Positions 26,894-36,810 of a DNA stretch of 64,000 nt are shown in pieces. Both the position numbers and the translations under genes were made by a program. Location: assembly GCA_013813715.1 (NCBI GenBank), contig JACCRF010000178.1:1-64000 (forward strand), written 5' to 3'. The notes beneath the pieces were generated by a model. The model did no database searches. It had not been told where the DNA came from and was given only the letters and a program-made list of their open reading frames with translations. The stretch comes from Gemmatimonadaceae bacterium. GTDB lineage: Bacteria > Gemmatimonadota > Gemmatimonadetes > Gemmatimonadales > Gemmatimonadaceae. The first letter of the stretch is position 1, and the number at the start of each line of letters is the position of its first letter.

Positions 26894-28144
26894 CTACCGG
26901 GAGACCCGTATCAGCCCATACTCACGCGCCCCTTTCCTCAACAGATAGTACGACCCCGCGAGCGGATCCCCCGGCGATTCCGCGACCGCACCGATGCGCC
27001 GGCCGTTAATCGACGCGCCGCCCTGCTCGATCAGCCGACGAGCCGCGCCCTTCGACGCCGCAAGCTTCAGCTCGACCAGACCATCCACCACAGTCACCAA
27101 CTCCGAAATCTCCGCGAAGGGCACCTCGCGACTGAGCGCATCGAGCGCACTGGCGGAGAGCGACGCGGGATCGCCCCTGGCGAAGAGCAGGCGCGAAACG
27201 TCCTCCGCGATCCTCGCCGCATCGGCTCCATGGACGCGCGTCGTCACCTCGCGCGCGAGCGCCTGCTGGGCAGCCCGCTCCTGCGGCTTCTTCAGAATGT
27301 CACGCTCGAGTGACTCGATCTCCCCGCGCGATAACAAGGTGAAAAAGCGCAGGTATTTTCCTGCGTCTCTATCGTCAACGTTGATCCAGAACTGATAGAA
27401 GCGATACGGCGACGTGCGATCGGCGTCGAGCCACACGTTGCCCGATTCGGTTTTCCCGAACTTCGTTCCCGATGCCGTCGCCACCAATGGGAAGGTGAGC
27501 GCATGTGCCTCCGCGGCCTCTGTCCTCCGGATCAATTCGAGGCCGGCGGTGATGTTGCCCCACTGGTCGCTGCCCCCGACCTGAAGCGTCACGCCATCGC
27601 GCAGGTATAGCTCACGGAAATCGTACGCCTGCAGGAGCATGTACGAAAACTCGGTGTACGATATTCCGGACTCCATTCGCTGCTGTACCGATTCCTTCGC
27701 CAGCATGTAGTTGATCGTGAAGTGCTTGCCGACATCGCGCATCAACTCGATCGCGCTCAACGGTCGCAGCCAGTCGGCGTTGTTTCGCATCTGCGCGGCA
27801 TTGGTTCCCGTGAAATCCAGAAACCGTTCGAGCTGGCGCTTCAGTGCCCGCGTATTTTCCTCGACGACATCGAGCGTGTTGAGCTGCCGCTCGGCAGTCT
27901 TTCCGCTGGGATCTCCGATCAGTCCCGTGCCGCCGCCGACCAGCGCGAACGGCGTATTGCCAGCGCGCTGGAGGTGCATCAGGCCCATGACGGGAATGAG
28001 GCTGCCGACATGAAGACTCGACGCGGTGGGATCGAATCCGCAGTACGCCGAGAGCGGTCCCCGGTCGAGGGCATCCTGAAGCGGCTCGGTATGCTGATGG
28101 AGCAGCCCGCGCCACGCGAGCTCCTCGAGAAGACTGGCGGTCAT
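26894..28144 (-). CDS. tyrS: tyrosyl-tRNA synthetase
   Basis: AYCGFDPTASSLHVGSLIPVMGLMHLQRAG...LQVGGSDQWGNITAG...GTKFGKTESGNVWLD, C-terminal S4 domain. Confidence 0.95.
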   Translation of the reverse strand: MTASLLEELAWRGLLHQHTEPLQDALDRGPLSAYCGFDPTASSLHVGSLIPVMGLMHLQRAGNTPFALVGGGTGLIGDPSGKTAERQLNTLDVVEENTRALKRQLERFLDFTGTNAAQMRNNADWLRPLSAIELMRDVGKHFTINYMLAKESVQQRMESGISYTEFSYMLLQAYDFRELYLRDGVTLQVGGSDQWGNITAGLELIRRTEAAEAHALTFPLVATASGTKFGKTESGNVWLDADRTSPYRFYQFWINVDDRDAGKYLRFFTLLSRGEIESLERDILKKPQERAAQQALAREVTTRVHGADAARIAEDVSRLLFARGDPASLSASALDALSREVPFAEISELVTVVDGLVELKLAASKGAARRLIEQGGASINGRRIGAVAESPGDPLAGSYYLLRKGAREYGLIRVSR

Positions 28145-28166
28145 TCCACCAAGATAGATGTTCTTC

Positions 28167-28222
28167 AGGCACGGGGCACCACGCACCGGGTACCAGGCAC
28201 CAGGTACCGGGGGGCCGGGTTA
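28167..28222. repeat. dispersed repeat family A, copy A2
   Basis: GGCACGGGGCACCACGCACCGGGTACCAGGCACCAGGTACCGGGGGGCCGGGTT between divergent tyrS and PBP1A genes. Confidence 0.55.
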
Positions 28223-28235
28223 GTTTACTCTTCGC

Positions 28236-30467
28236 ATGGCTAAGCGCTCCGTTTCCTTCCGCCGGCGCCACCCAACACTGGTTCGGTCGGTCGTCCTTCT
28301 CATCGTCTTCGGCGCGGCGGTCGCGATGGGACTCGCCTACGGCGCGTGGGCGCTCGTCTGCCGCGGCGGCCAGTGCCCTCCCGTCGAGGCGCTCGGCGAT
28401 TACACTCCGCGCCAGACGTCCAAACTCTATGCCGCCGACGGCCGCTTCATCGCCGAGCTCGGCATCGAGCGCCGGACGCTCATCAAGCTCGACGAGATTC
28501 CCGAGACGGTGAAGCAGGCGTTTGTCATCACCGAAGACAAGCGCTTCTACCGGCACGCCGGCATCGACTGGCGCCGCGTCGTCGGTGCGCTGGTGCGCGA
28601 CGTCCTCGCGGGCAGCTGGGACGAGGGCTTCTCCACGATCACCATGCAGCTTGCCAGGAACGTCTTTCCCGAGCGAATCTCGCGCGAAAAGACGCTCGTG
28701 CGAAAGATCAAGGAGGCGAAGGTCGCGCGCGGAATCGAGGCCAAGTACAGCAAGGAGAAGATTCTCGAGCTCTACATGAATCAGATCTCGCTGGGAAACG
28801 GCGCCCACGGCGTCGAGACCGCGTCCCAGCGGTACTTCGGAAAATCGGTGCGAGATCTGAACATCGCCGAAGCGGCCACACTGGCTGCGCTGCCGAAGGC
28901 GCCGGAGAGGTACAATCCCCGAAAGCATCCTGACCGCGCGATTCAGAGGCGCAATACGGTGATCGAGCTGATGCGCCGGAATGGCGCGATCAGCGATGCC
29001 GACGCCAGCGGCGCAAAGGCGTTTCCACTTCAGCTTGCGGACAAGACGGACGCCGGCGACACCGCTCCCTACTTCGTCGAATGGATAAGGCAGCAGCTCG
29101 ACGCCCAGTTCGGACGCCAGCTCTACGAGCAGGGCCTGAGGGTTTACACCACCCTCGACCTCGACATGCAGCTCGCCGCGGAGCGTGCGCTGGAGCGCCA
29201 GCTCAAGCGCATCGAGGGCGGAAGCTACGGCCGTTTCTCGAATGAAAGCTACGAGCGCTACATCGCCCGGAGCCTCGCCGACGGCGGAGCCGCGCAGAAC
29301 TCGCCGTACCTCCAGGGAGCGTTTGTTGCGCTCGATCCACGCAACGGTGCCGTTCGCGCGATGGTCGGCGGCCGCGATTTCTACGACTCGAAGTTCAATC
29401 GCGCAACGCAGGCGCGTCGCCAGCCGGGCTCGGCGTTCAAGCCCATCGTCTACGCGACAGCCGTCCAGAACGGACGCTCTCCGTCATACATGGTGGATGA
29501 TGCACCCCTTGAGGTTCCGCAGGGCGGCGGCAAACCGTGGGCACCGAGGAACTACGATGGTCGTTTTGGCGGGCTGATGACGATGCGCCACGGCCTCTAC
29601 GACTCGCGCAACCTCGTTGCAATCCGTGTCGGGATGGAGTTGGGTGAGCAGACCGTCATTAACGAAGCTCGCAACTTCGGCATTTCGACGCCGATTCCAC
29701 CCTACCCGTCCATCTTCATCGGCTCGGCCGATGTATACCCGCTGGAGATGATCGCCGCGTACGGGCCGTTCGCGAACCAGGGGATCCGTGCTGCACCTGG
29801 CGCTATCCTGCGCGTCGAAAACGCGCGTCAGGAGGTTCTCTGGCAGCAGACGCCCAGCCGCAGCCAGGTGTTGTCCCCTGAGGAGGCATGGATCATGGTC
29901 GACATGATGAAGGACGTCGTTCGCCGTGGCACAGCGTCGGGGAGCGTGTGGGGAGCCGGATTCCGGCTGCCGGCCGGAGGAAAGACCGGAACCACGAACG
30001 ACGGCACCGACGTGTGGTTCATTGGATACACGGCCGACCTCGTCGCCGGACTGTGGATCGGGTTCGACCGCCCGCGAAAGATCATGAACGATGCGCAAGG
30101 GGGACGCCTCGCCGCCCCAGCGTGGACGTCGTTCATGTCGGAGGTCTATCGAAGAAAGCCCGCGTCGCCCGACTGGCCGCGCCCCCCCTCACTGATCATC
30201 CGCGAGATCGACGCCAGTACCGGACTCCTTCAAACGCCCTACTGTCCACGCGAGTCGATCAGATCCGAGTTCTTCATTCCCGGAACCGAACCCGCGCGGG
30301 AATGCGACCGGCACCTTGGCTACATGTCGCCTGAGTTCGGGGACACGCTCGGACTGGAGCCGCCGCCCGGCTACGGTCAGCCGGTCGTTCCTCCCGTTCG
30401 CGGACCGGCGCGACCCGACACCATTCGCTCGCCGACTGACTCAGTCCGGATTCAGCGCACGCCATGA
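28236..30467 (+). CDS. PBP1A-family bifunctional penicillin-binding protein
   Basis: GT51 motif ITEDKRFYRHAGIDWRRV..GFSTITMQLARN, transpeptidase RQPGSAFKP and KTGTTND. Confidence 0.95.
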   Translation: MAKRSVSFRRRHPTLVRSVVLLIVFGAAVAMGLAYGAWALVCRGGQCPPVEALGDYTPRQTSKLYAADGRFIAELGIERRTLIKLDEIPETVKQAFVITEDKRFYRHAGIDWRRVVGALVRDVLAGSWDEGFSTITMQLARNVFPERISREKTLVRKIKEAKVARGIEAKYSKEKILELYMNQISLGNGAHGVETASQRYFGKSVRDLNIAEAATLAALPKAPERYNPRKHPDRAIQRRNTVIELMRRNGAISDADASGAKAFPLQLADKTDAGDTAPYFVEWIRQQLDAQFGRQLYEQGLRVYTTLDLDMQLAAERALERQLKRIEGGSYGRFSNESYERYIARSLADGGAAQNSPYLQGAFVALDPRNGAVRAMVGGRDFYDSKFNRATQARRQPGSAFKPIVYATAVQNGRSPSYMVDDAPLEVPQGGGKPWAPRNYDGRFGGLMTMRHGLYDSRNLVAIRVGMELGEQTVINEARNFGISTPIPPYPSIFIGSADVYPLEMIAAYGPFANQGIRAAPGAILRVENARQEVLWQQTPSRSQVLSPEEAWIMVDMMKDVVRRGTASGSVWGAGFRLPAGGKTGTTNDGTDVWFIGYTADLVAGLWIGFDRPRKIMNDAQGGRLAAPAWTSFMSEVYRRKPASPDWPRPPSLIIREIDASTGLLQTPYCPRESIRSEFFIPGTEPARECDRHLGYMSPEFGDTLGLEPPPGYGQPVVPPVRGPARPDTIRSPTDSVRIQRTP

Positions 30468-31819
30468 GGCGGTATCGCGCGCGCTGGGTTATCCCGGTAA
30501 CGCGTCCGCCGATCGAGCTTGGATGCGTCGTCGAGCACGAGGGACGCATCGTGTTCGTCGGAGACCGGTCGAACGCTCCCGACGGAGAGGACTGCGATCT
30601 CGGAGAGTGTGTACTCCTCCCCGGGCTGATCAACGCGCACACGCACCTCGAGCTCACGGCTATGCGCGGCTTCCTCGAGGATCTTTGCTTCAACGACTGG
30701 ATTGACAAGCTGAGAAGCAGCCGCAACGAGGCGCTCACGACGGAGATGCTCCTCGACGCGGCGCGATTCGGGATCGTCGAGGGTCTGCATTCGGGGGTTA
30801 CGACATACGCCGACACCTGCTCGTCGGGCGTGGTGATGCAGGCGCTGCTCGAAATGGGTGTCCGCGGCATCATGTACCAGGAGACATTCGGTTCGTCGCC
30901 CGCGCAGTGTAGCGCCTCCATGGACAAGCTTCGCCTGATGGTCGACGAGCTGGCTCCGGCGCAGACGGACATGGTTCGGCTCGGAATATCGCCGCACGCG
31001 CCCTACACGATCTCCGACGACCTGTACGAGGCGTGTGCTCTTTTTGCGGCCGACTGCGGATTGCCGATGGGCCTCCACATATCGGAGAGCGCGGCGGAAC
31101 ACGAGCTCGTCTCGGCCGGCACGGGTCCGTTCGCCGTCGAATGGCATGCACGCGGCCTCGAGGTCGTGCCACGCGCTCGCTCGCCGATCGCCTTGCTCGA
31201 GCGCACGGGGTGTCTCGACGGCTCTCCGCTGCTCATCCACTGTGTGCGCCTCGACTCGGAGGACATCGCAACGATCCTCCGGCACGAGTGCGCCGTGGCG
31301 CATTGCCCGGCGTCGAACGCGAAATTCGGGCATGGCATTGCGCCCATCACCGAGCTTCTCGAGCGCGGCGTGACGGTCGCGCTCGGCTCCGATTCAGTGG
31401 CCAGCAACAACCGCATGGACATCCTGGAGGAGGCGCGTCTGGCCGCGCTCTTTCAGCGCGCCGGAAAACAGAGCGAGCGCGTTCTCCCCGCTCGACAGGC
31501 GCTCGAGCTCGCGACTATCGCCGGGGCGCGCGCGCTCGGCATCGATGACAGAGTGGGATCGCTCGAAACCGGCAAGGACGCTGACCTGGCCGCCTTCTCG
31601 CTTGCTGCCGCGCGCGTCACTCCAATCGGCGATGTTGTCGCTGCGATTCTCTTTGCTGTGGCTGGAACTCCTGCAGAGTTCGTTGCGGTCAAGGGCAGGC
31701 CGCTGATATCCGGCGGACGTCACGTCGGCGGCGATCCCACGGTGCGCGAGAGAGTCAGCGCGGCCGGGGATGCCCTCGCGGCCTGGGAACGGAGACTGCC
31801 GAAGAGCACACGCCTGTAG
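30464..31819 (+). CDS. amidohydrolase-family deaminase
   Basis: LLPGLINAHTHLELTAMRGF...LGISPHAPYTIS...HISESAAEHELV...VALGSDSVASNNRMDIL; overlaps PBP1A stop by ATGA. Confidence 0.85.
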   Translation: MRRYRARWVIPVTRPPIELGCVVEHEGRIVFVGDRSNAPDGEDCDLGECVLLPGLINAHTHLELTAMRGFLEDLCFNDWIDKLRSSRNEALTTEMLLDAARFGIVEGLHSGVTTYADTCSSGVVMQALLEMGVRGIMYQETFGSSPAQCSASMDKLRLMVDELAPAQTDMVRLGISPHAPYTISDDLYEACALFAADCGLPMGLHISESAAEHELVSAGTGPFAVEWHARGLEVVPRARSPIALLERTGCLDGSPLLIHCVRLDSEDIATILRHECAVAHCPASNAKFGHGIAPITELLERGVTVALGSDSVASNNRMDILEEARLAALFQRAGKQSERVLPARQALELATIAGARALGIDDRVGSLETGKDADLAAFSLAAARVTPIGDVVAAILFAVAGTPAEFVAVKGRPLISGGRHVGGDPTVRERVSAAGDALAAWERRLPKSTRL

Positions 31820-31858
31820 CAAGAGCCTTGCAGCGTGAGCCGCTGGCCGCAGACGACA

Positions 31859-31928
31859 CTGACCGTTCGTTCAGGGAGCCCGCGGTCCGGGTTCGCGATG
31901 GATACTGCGACCCGAATCGAACGGTCAG
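31859..31928. repeat. 70-bp structured inverted repeat upstream of ilvE
   Basis: CTGACCGTTCG (31859-31869) / CGAACGGTCAG (31918-31928) perfect 11-bp arms, enclosing CGGGTTCGC/GCGACCCG. Confidence 0.6.
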
Positions 31929-32062
31929 AGTCGCATGCAGCCGAGGGCTCAAGCTCGAAAGCTCCAGCTACGAGCGTGTGCTTTTCTCGTTGTGGCCTTT
32001 CCTTGGTAGCGGGGCACCGGGCTACGTGAATAGCTTTCCTCTTCCCAACGCGCACAGGAAAA

Positions 32063-33010
32063 ATGCCTCGAGCTGACAACCATCACCGAATCTGGCGCGA
32101 CGGACAGTTCGTGAACTGGGAGGACGCGACCATTCACGTCATGAGTCACGTCGTCCATTACGGATCCAGCGTGTTCGAGGGCATTCGCGCGTACGCGACC
32201 CCCGCGGGTCCAGCGGTGTTCCGGGTAGGCGATCACATGAAGCGGTTCGCGGACTCGTGCCGCATTTACCGGATGCCGCTCGCTCATTCGCACGAGACGC
32301 TCGTGCAGGCGTGCGTTGACACCGTCGCCGAGAACGAGCTGCCGCATTGCTATCTGCGCCCGATCGCCGTGCGCACCGGCGAGCAGATGGGCGTGTTGCC
32401 CAACGACACACCGCTGGAGGTGTTCATCATTCCGTGGACTTGGGGCCGGTATCTCGGCCACGACGCACTCTCGGCCGGCGTTGACGTGTGCGTGTCGAGT
32501 TGGAGACGGCCGGCGCCGGATACCTTTCCAACAATGGCAAAGGCCGGGGGTAACTATCTCAACTCCCAGCTCTCGAAGATGGAGGCCAGGCTCGACGGCT
32601 ACTCCGAGGGGATCATGCTCGACTCATTCGGCCATGTCTCGGAGGGAAGTGGCGAGAACCTGTTCGTCGTCCGCGACGGTCGCCTGATAACGGCCCCGCT
32701 TGGCGCCGGAATCCTGAACGGTGTCACCCGTGATTCCGTCAGGCTCATTGCCCGCGATCTCGGGTACGAAGTTGTCGAGCAGATCATGCCCCGCGAGATG
32801 CTGTACATCGCCGACGAGCTGTTCTTCACGGGGACCGCCGCCGAGATCACCCCGATTCGTTCGGTTGACCGCATTCCGGTCGGTACTGGGCGGCCCGGAC
32901 CCATCACGCTGGCTATTCAGGACCAGTATATGGGAATCGCCGAGGGCCGCATTCCCGATCGTTACAGCTGGCTGACGCATGTACCTTCTGGAGTTCACGC
33001 GGGTGTTTAA
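32063..33010 (+). CDS. ilvE: branched-chain amino acid aminotransferase
   Basis: VVHYGSSVFEGIRAYATP...GGNYLNSQLSKMEARLDGYSEGIMLD..VSEGSGENLFVVRDG. Confidence 0.93.
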   Translation: MPRADNHHRIWRDGQFVNWEDATIHVMSHVVHYGSSVFEGIRAYATPAGPAVFRVGDHMKRFADSCRIYRMPLAHSHETLVQACVDTVAENELPHCYLRPIAVRTGEQMGVLPNDTPLEVFIIPWTWGRYLGHDALSAGVDVCVSSWRRPAPDTFPTMAKAGGNYLNSQLSKMEARLDGYSEGIMLDSFGHVSEGSGENLFVVRDGRLITAPLGAGILNGVTRDSVRLIARDLGYEVVEQIMPREMLYIADELFFTGTAAEITPIRSVDRIPVGTGRPGPITLAIQDQYMGIAEGRIPDRYSWLTHVPSGVHAGV

Positions 33011-33066
33011 CAGTCAGCGGTTATATATTGTAGCGTCGCCAGTAGAGGGCAAACACGGAGGAGTGC

Positions 33067-33705
33067 TTGATCGTAGGCTGTCTCGCACTTAACGCGTCGT
33101 TCGAGCCGTTAACCATGGTTCCGCTCAGACGGGCGTTACGGCTGGTTATTGACGGGAAGGCTGAGATCGTCGAGGCGGACCACGAGAGAGTGGTTCGTTC
33201 CGAGCGGCTCACCCTGCCACGCCCTGCGGTAATCCGGCTGATGCGGTTCATCCACGTGCCGCGCCGCTTCCGCAGACAGGTGACCAACACCTTCCTCTTC
33301 GCGCGCGATCGCTACCGGTGCCAGTTCTGCGGGCGCATGCAGATCGAGCTCAAGCCCCGCGAGTCGCTTACCCGCGACCATCTCATTCCGCTGTCACGCG
33401 GCGGCACGAATGATTGGACGAATGTTGTGACCGCGTGCAGTCCTTGCAACACGCGCAAGGCGAACTGCCTGCCGAGCGAGATCGGGATGCATCCGATTCA
33501 CGTTCCGGCTGAGCCGCACTTCGTGCATCTGAGCTGGGCAGTGCGGCGTCTGACGCCGACGCAGGCGCACTACATCCGGATGTTCTACGGCGAGGAGACC
33601 CTGCATTACCTCGAGGATCTGGAGCATCGGCATCCTCACGCTGCGCATGTGCAGCATGGCCATTCGCAGCACGCCCATTCGTCTCACGGCCGGAAGGGGG
33701 CGTAG
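33067..33705 (+). CDS. HNH endonuclease with His-rich C-terminal tail
   Basis: YRCQFCGRM...LTRDHLIPLSRGGTNDWTNVVTACSPCNTRKANCLP; tail HRHPHAAHVQHGHSQHAHSSHGRKGA. Confidence 0.88.
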   Translation: MIVGCLALNASFEPLTMVPLRRALRLVIDGKAEIVEADHERVVRSERLTLPRPAVIRLMRFIHVPRRFRRQVTNTFLFARDRYRCQFCGRMQIELKPRESLTRDHLIPLSRGGTNDWTNVVTACSPCNTRKANCLPSEIGMHPIHVPAEPHFVHLSWAVRRLTPTQAHYIRMFYGEETLHYLEDLEHRHPHAAHVQHGHSQHAHSSHGRKGA

Positions 33706-33813
33706 GCGTACAGGCGTCCCCGCGCGACTCGTTGGCCTTCGCCGAGAAAGGCACGCCATTGACGAGCGCCTGGCTGCCGCAACGCAAATCACGATGGATG
33801 CCTGCCGAGCGAT

Positions 33814-33852
33814 GGGCGCATTAGCGGCGGGCGCATTAGCGGCGGGCGCATT
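33814..33852. repeat. 15-bp tandem repeat (about 2.6 copies)
   Basis: GGGCGCATTAGCGGC x2 then GGGCGCATTAA. Confidence 0.8.
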
Positions 33853-33928
33853 AACGGTTCGCCTCACGCGGCTGACCATTCAGCCGACCGAGCCGGCGTC
33901 GGGAACGGCATTTGCCCCGTTTGGGCCC

Positions 33929-34600
33929 ATGAGATTGCAATCCGTTGTCGCGGTCCTGATTGTCGCCGCGGGATGCACGATTTCGGAAAAGTCTCAGCCG
34001 CCGGAGGTCGATACCGTAGCAGTTGGATCTGCCACCGAACCGACGGAGTCAACCGGATTTGGCGGCTCGACACCCTCACCGGCGCCGGGCACGGGGAGCG
34101 ATTCCGCATCGGGGTCCAGCCGCACATGCGGAGCGTACGGCATGCCACTCCTAACCGACAGGGGAATTGGCGCGCTGACTCCTGGAATGACAGTCGACGA
34201 GGCCAAGCGACTCTGCGACGTGACCAGCGATGCTCGCGTGCCTGGAAGTGAAGGAATGATGGAACGGATTCTCGTCGTAGACGTCGCTGGCGAGACCGTG
34301 CGCGCGCTCGTGAACGAAAACAGGATAATACGCCTCGACGTCCGGACGCCGCGCTATCTCACCCGCGACTCACTCGGCGTGGACACGTCACTCGGTCGCC
34401 TCGCGGCCATGCGCGGAGCGCAGTTTCACCCCGGTGAGGATGGTATCTACGCCTTCGTCGCCGCACACTGCGCTCTGAGCTTCCGATTCTCTCTGCCGAT
34501 GCGGCCGCCCGCGGGAGGTGTGTGGACCGCGCGCACGATCAACGCTGCGCACGGCGACGCCGCAGTGAACAGGATTCTAGTCACCGAGTGCCGGACCTAA
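33929..34600 (+). CDS. hypothetical lipoprotein
   Basis: MRLQSVVAVLIVAAGCTISEKSQPPEVDT lipobox; Pro/Ser/Gly linker then globular domain. Confidence 0.6.
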   Translation: MRLQSVVAVLIVAAGCTISEKSQPPEVDTVAVGSATEPTESTGFGGSTPSPAPGTGSDSASGSSRTCGAYGMPLLTDRGIGALTPGMTVDEAKRLCDVTSDARVPGSEGMMERILVVDVAGETVRALVNENRIIRLDVRTPRYLTRDSLGVDTSLGRLAAMRGAQFHPGEDGIYAFVAAHCALSFRFSLPMRPPAGGVWTARTINAAHGDAAVNRILVTECRT

Positions 34601-34847
34601 CGGAGCACATCTCGTACGAGACTCTCGATGGCCGAGTCCGCAGCGGCGCGGGCACCGCCGAGCGGACACCACGCGTGCACCGGCGGGCAGAATTCCGCGC
34701 TCGTCCCAGGAATGCCGTAGATGAATCCCCCATCTACAGTGTTGCGTAGAACCCATCGAAGCGTTGACACGCTAGCCAACGCCAAGCTCTGGAAGCGTCT
34801 CCGGAGTGCAAGTGCCCACTTATGCCGTACAATCGAGGAGTGGCCCC

Positions 34848-35312
34848 GTGATCGATCGTATCCTTCCGGCGTGCATCGACAACCGCTACCGTGGTCACCG
34901 CCTGGGGCTCTGGTTGTTCGTGCCGATCACCTTCATAAACGTGTCGAGGAGCCTTACTCACCTCTTCAAGGCTGACGGCGGGGCACAGTCGATCTCCACG
35001 ATACCGCTCGATACCTATTCATCCTCCGCGGCGCAGAACATCGTGGGACTTTTCGCGCGCATCGGGCTCGAGCAGTTGCTGCTGGCGTCGCTGTTTGTCC
35101 TGGTCCTCGTCCGGTATCGGGCGATGATTCCGCTCATGTACGTCCTGATCGTGGCGCACTACATTGGCGCAAGAGTCGTCTCGCAAGTAAAGCCGCTCGT
35201 ATTAACCGGGACGTCAGGCGTGAGGACGCCGTTTCTGGTGATCGCGGTTCTGAGCGTCGCGGGTCTCGTTTTATCACTGATCGGACGAGGGTATGCGGAG
35301 AAGTCTCAATGA
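34848..35312 (+). CDS. hypothetical multi-pass membrane protein
   Basis: Several hydrophobic segments: LGLWLFVPITFINVSRSL, LLLASLFVLVLVRY, FLVIAVLSVAGLVLSLIG. Confidence 0.6.
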   Translation: MIDRILPACIDNRYRGHRLGLWLFVPITFINVSRSLTHLFKADGGAQSISTIPLDTYSSSAAQNIVGLFARIGLEQLLLASLFVLVLVRYRAMIPLMYVLIVAHYIGARVVSQVKPLVLTGTSGVRTPFLVIAVLSVAGLVLSLIGRGYAEKSQ

Positions 35313-35387
35313 CCACCGACGTCCGTGAAATCGCACCACCGACCCTGTTGCGCGCCGGCCGGGCCTGCCCCCGCGAGGAGTTTTCAT

Positions 35388-36778
35388 ATGTACCGACGCT
35401 TCAAAGTATCTCTGATCGCCGCGTGCGCATTCGTCCCGGCTTCCGTCGTCGCACAAGGCTCGATTGCCATCCGAAACGTCACGGTTATTTCGATGACCGA
35501 CGCAAAACCGTCGGTGAGTCAGACCGTCAGCGTTCGCAACGGCCGTATCGTCGAAATCGGTGCGACGGCGAGAGTCCGAGTGCCTGCTGGCGCGACCGTG
35601 GTGGACGGAAGCGGCAAGTATCTCATCCCCGGGTTGTTCGAGATGCATGGCCACGCATCGAAAACCAGATCCTCCGCCCTCGGACTATACGTCCTGAATG
35701 GTGTCACGACCATTCGGGATCAGGGGAGCGAGCACGCCGAAGTGGTTCGCTGGCGCAGGGAGGTTACGGCTGGCACGCGCGTGGGACCGCGGATGCTGAT
35801 TGCCGGGCCCTATCTCGAGTCACTCAGAAACATCGAACGCATGCGCCGCGACCCTCCCGAGTCGCGCGTCGAGCCGTTCGAGCGCGCCCGCATCGCGATC
35901 GGCTCGCCTGACGAGGCGTGGCGGGTCGTCGATTCGCTGGCCGTCCTCGAGATTGACCATTCAAGATCCGCACGGTGCAAGACCGCGAGACCTATCTGGC
36001 AATCGCCAAAGCCGTGCACGCTCACGGGAAACGGCTTACCGGGCATGTCGTGAGCGGGTCACCCGCGACGTTCCTCGAGGCTGGACAGGACGGGGCTGAC
36101 CACGGTTTCCCACTTACAATGGACTCCCTGGCGCGCGCGGAGCGAATGACGTTCTGGCGCGCACTCGCTACGCGGGACGTAGGCGTCGTTCCCACCCTCG
36201 TCACGATCACGGAGTCGGTGATCCGACCGTTGGATTATTTCCACGCTCTCATGTCTGACACGACCGGGGCGGTGCATCCCCTGCGACCGTACATTTCGGC
36301 TTTCTTGATTCTCGATTGGCGCGAGCAAGTCGAGGAAGTCACTCCCGAGCGCCGCACGGCCCTGGAGGGCGCCTGGCCCATCTGGCTCAAGCACCTCCGC
36401 GAGATGCGCGAGGCCGGCGTTCGGATCATGGCAGGGTCTGATGTCGCCGTCCTGAACATCTTTCCCGGCGCTTCGCTCCACGAGGAGCTCCGCCTCTTCG
36501 TCGACTCGGTCGGAATGACGCCGAGGGAGGCGCTGGCGAGCGCCACCCGCAAACCTGCCGAATGGCTCGGCCTGGCTGACTCAGTGGGGACAATTGAAAC
36601 AGGCAAGGTGGCAGATCTTGTCCTGCTTGACGGCGATCCGCTCTCCGATATCACCAACACGCGTCGCATTGCCGCCGTTGTACTGCGTGGACGCCTCTTT
36701 CAACGGCGAGATCTCGATGAACTCCTCGCGAGCGTAGCGGCGATGCCGGACCAGCGCGTGAACGATTGGGTCCGCTAA
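35388..36778 (+). pseudogene. amidohydrolase family protein with single frameshift
   Basis: Frame 1 MYRRFKVSLIAACAFVPASVVAQGSIAIRNVTVISMTD...LEIDH; frame 2 KIRTVQDRETYLAIAKAVHAHGKRLTGHVV...AGSDVAVLNIFPG...ADLVLLDGDPLSDI. Adding one T at 35960/35961 gives ...LEIDHFKIRTVQDRE.... Confidence 0.85.
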
Positions 36779-36810
36779 AGCGCAGTTAGCGGCCCGGGTC
36801 GGATCGCCGC

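Noticed and set aside
27612-28928. 438-aa minus ORF spanning the tyrS 5' end and PBP1A
   Set aside because: Different frame from tyrS and antisense to PBP1A; no domain evidence.
32003-32025. GTAGCGGGGCACCGGGCTAC as another family A copy
   Set aside because: Too short and lacks the ACCCGTT terminus; may be chance in GC-rich DNA.
34597-34785. Minus ORF MALASVSTLRWVLRNTVDGGFIYGIPGTSAEFCPPVHAWCPLGG
   Set aside because: Looks protein-like but short, with no family recognised and no neighbour support; not called.
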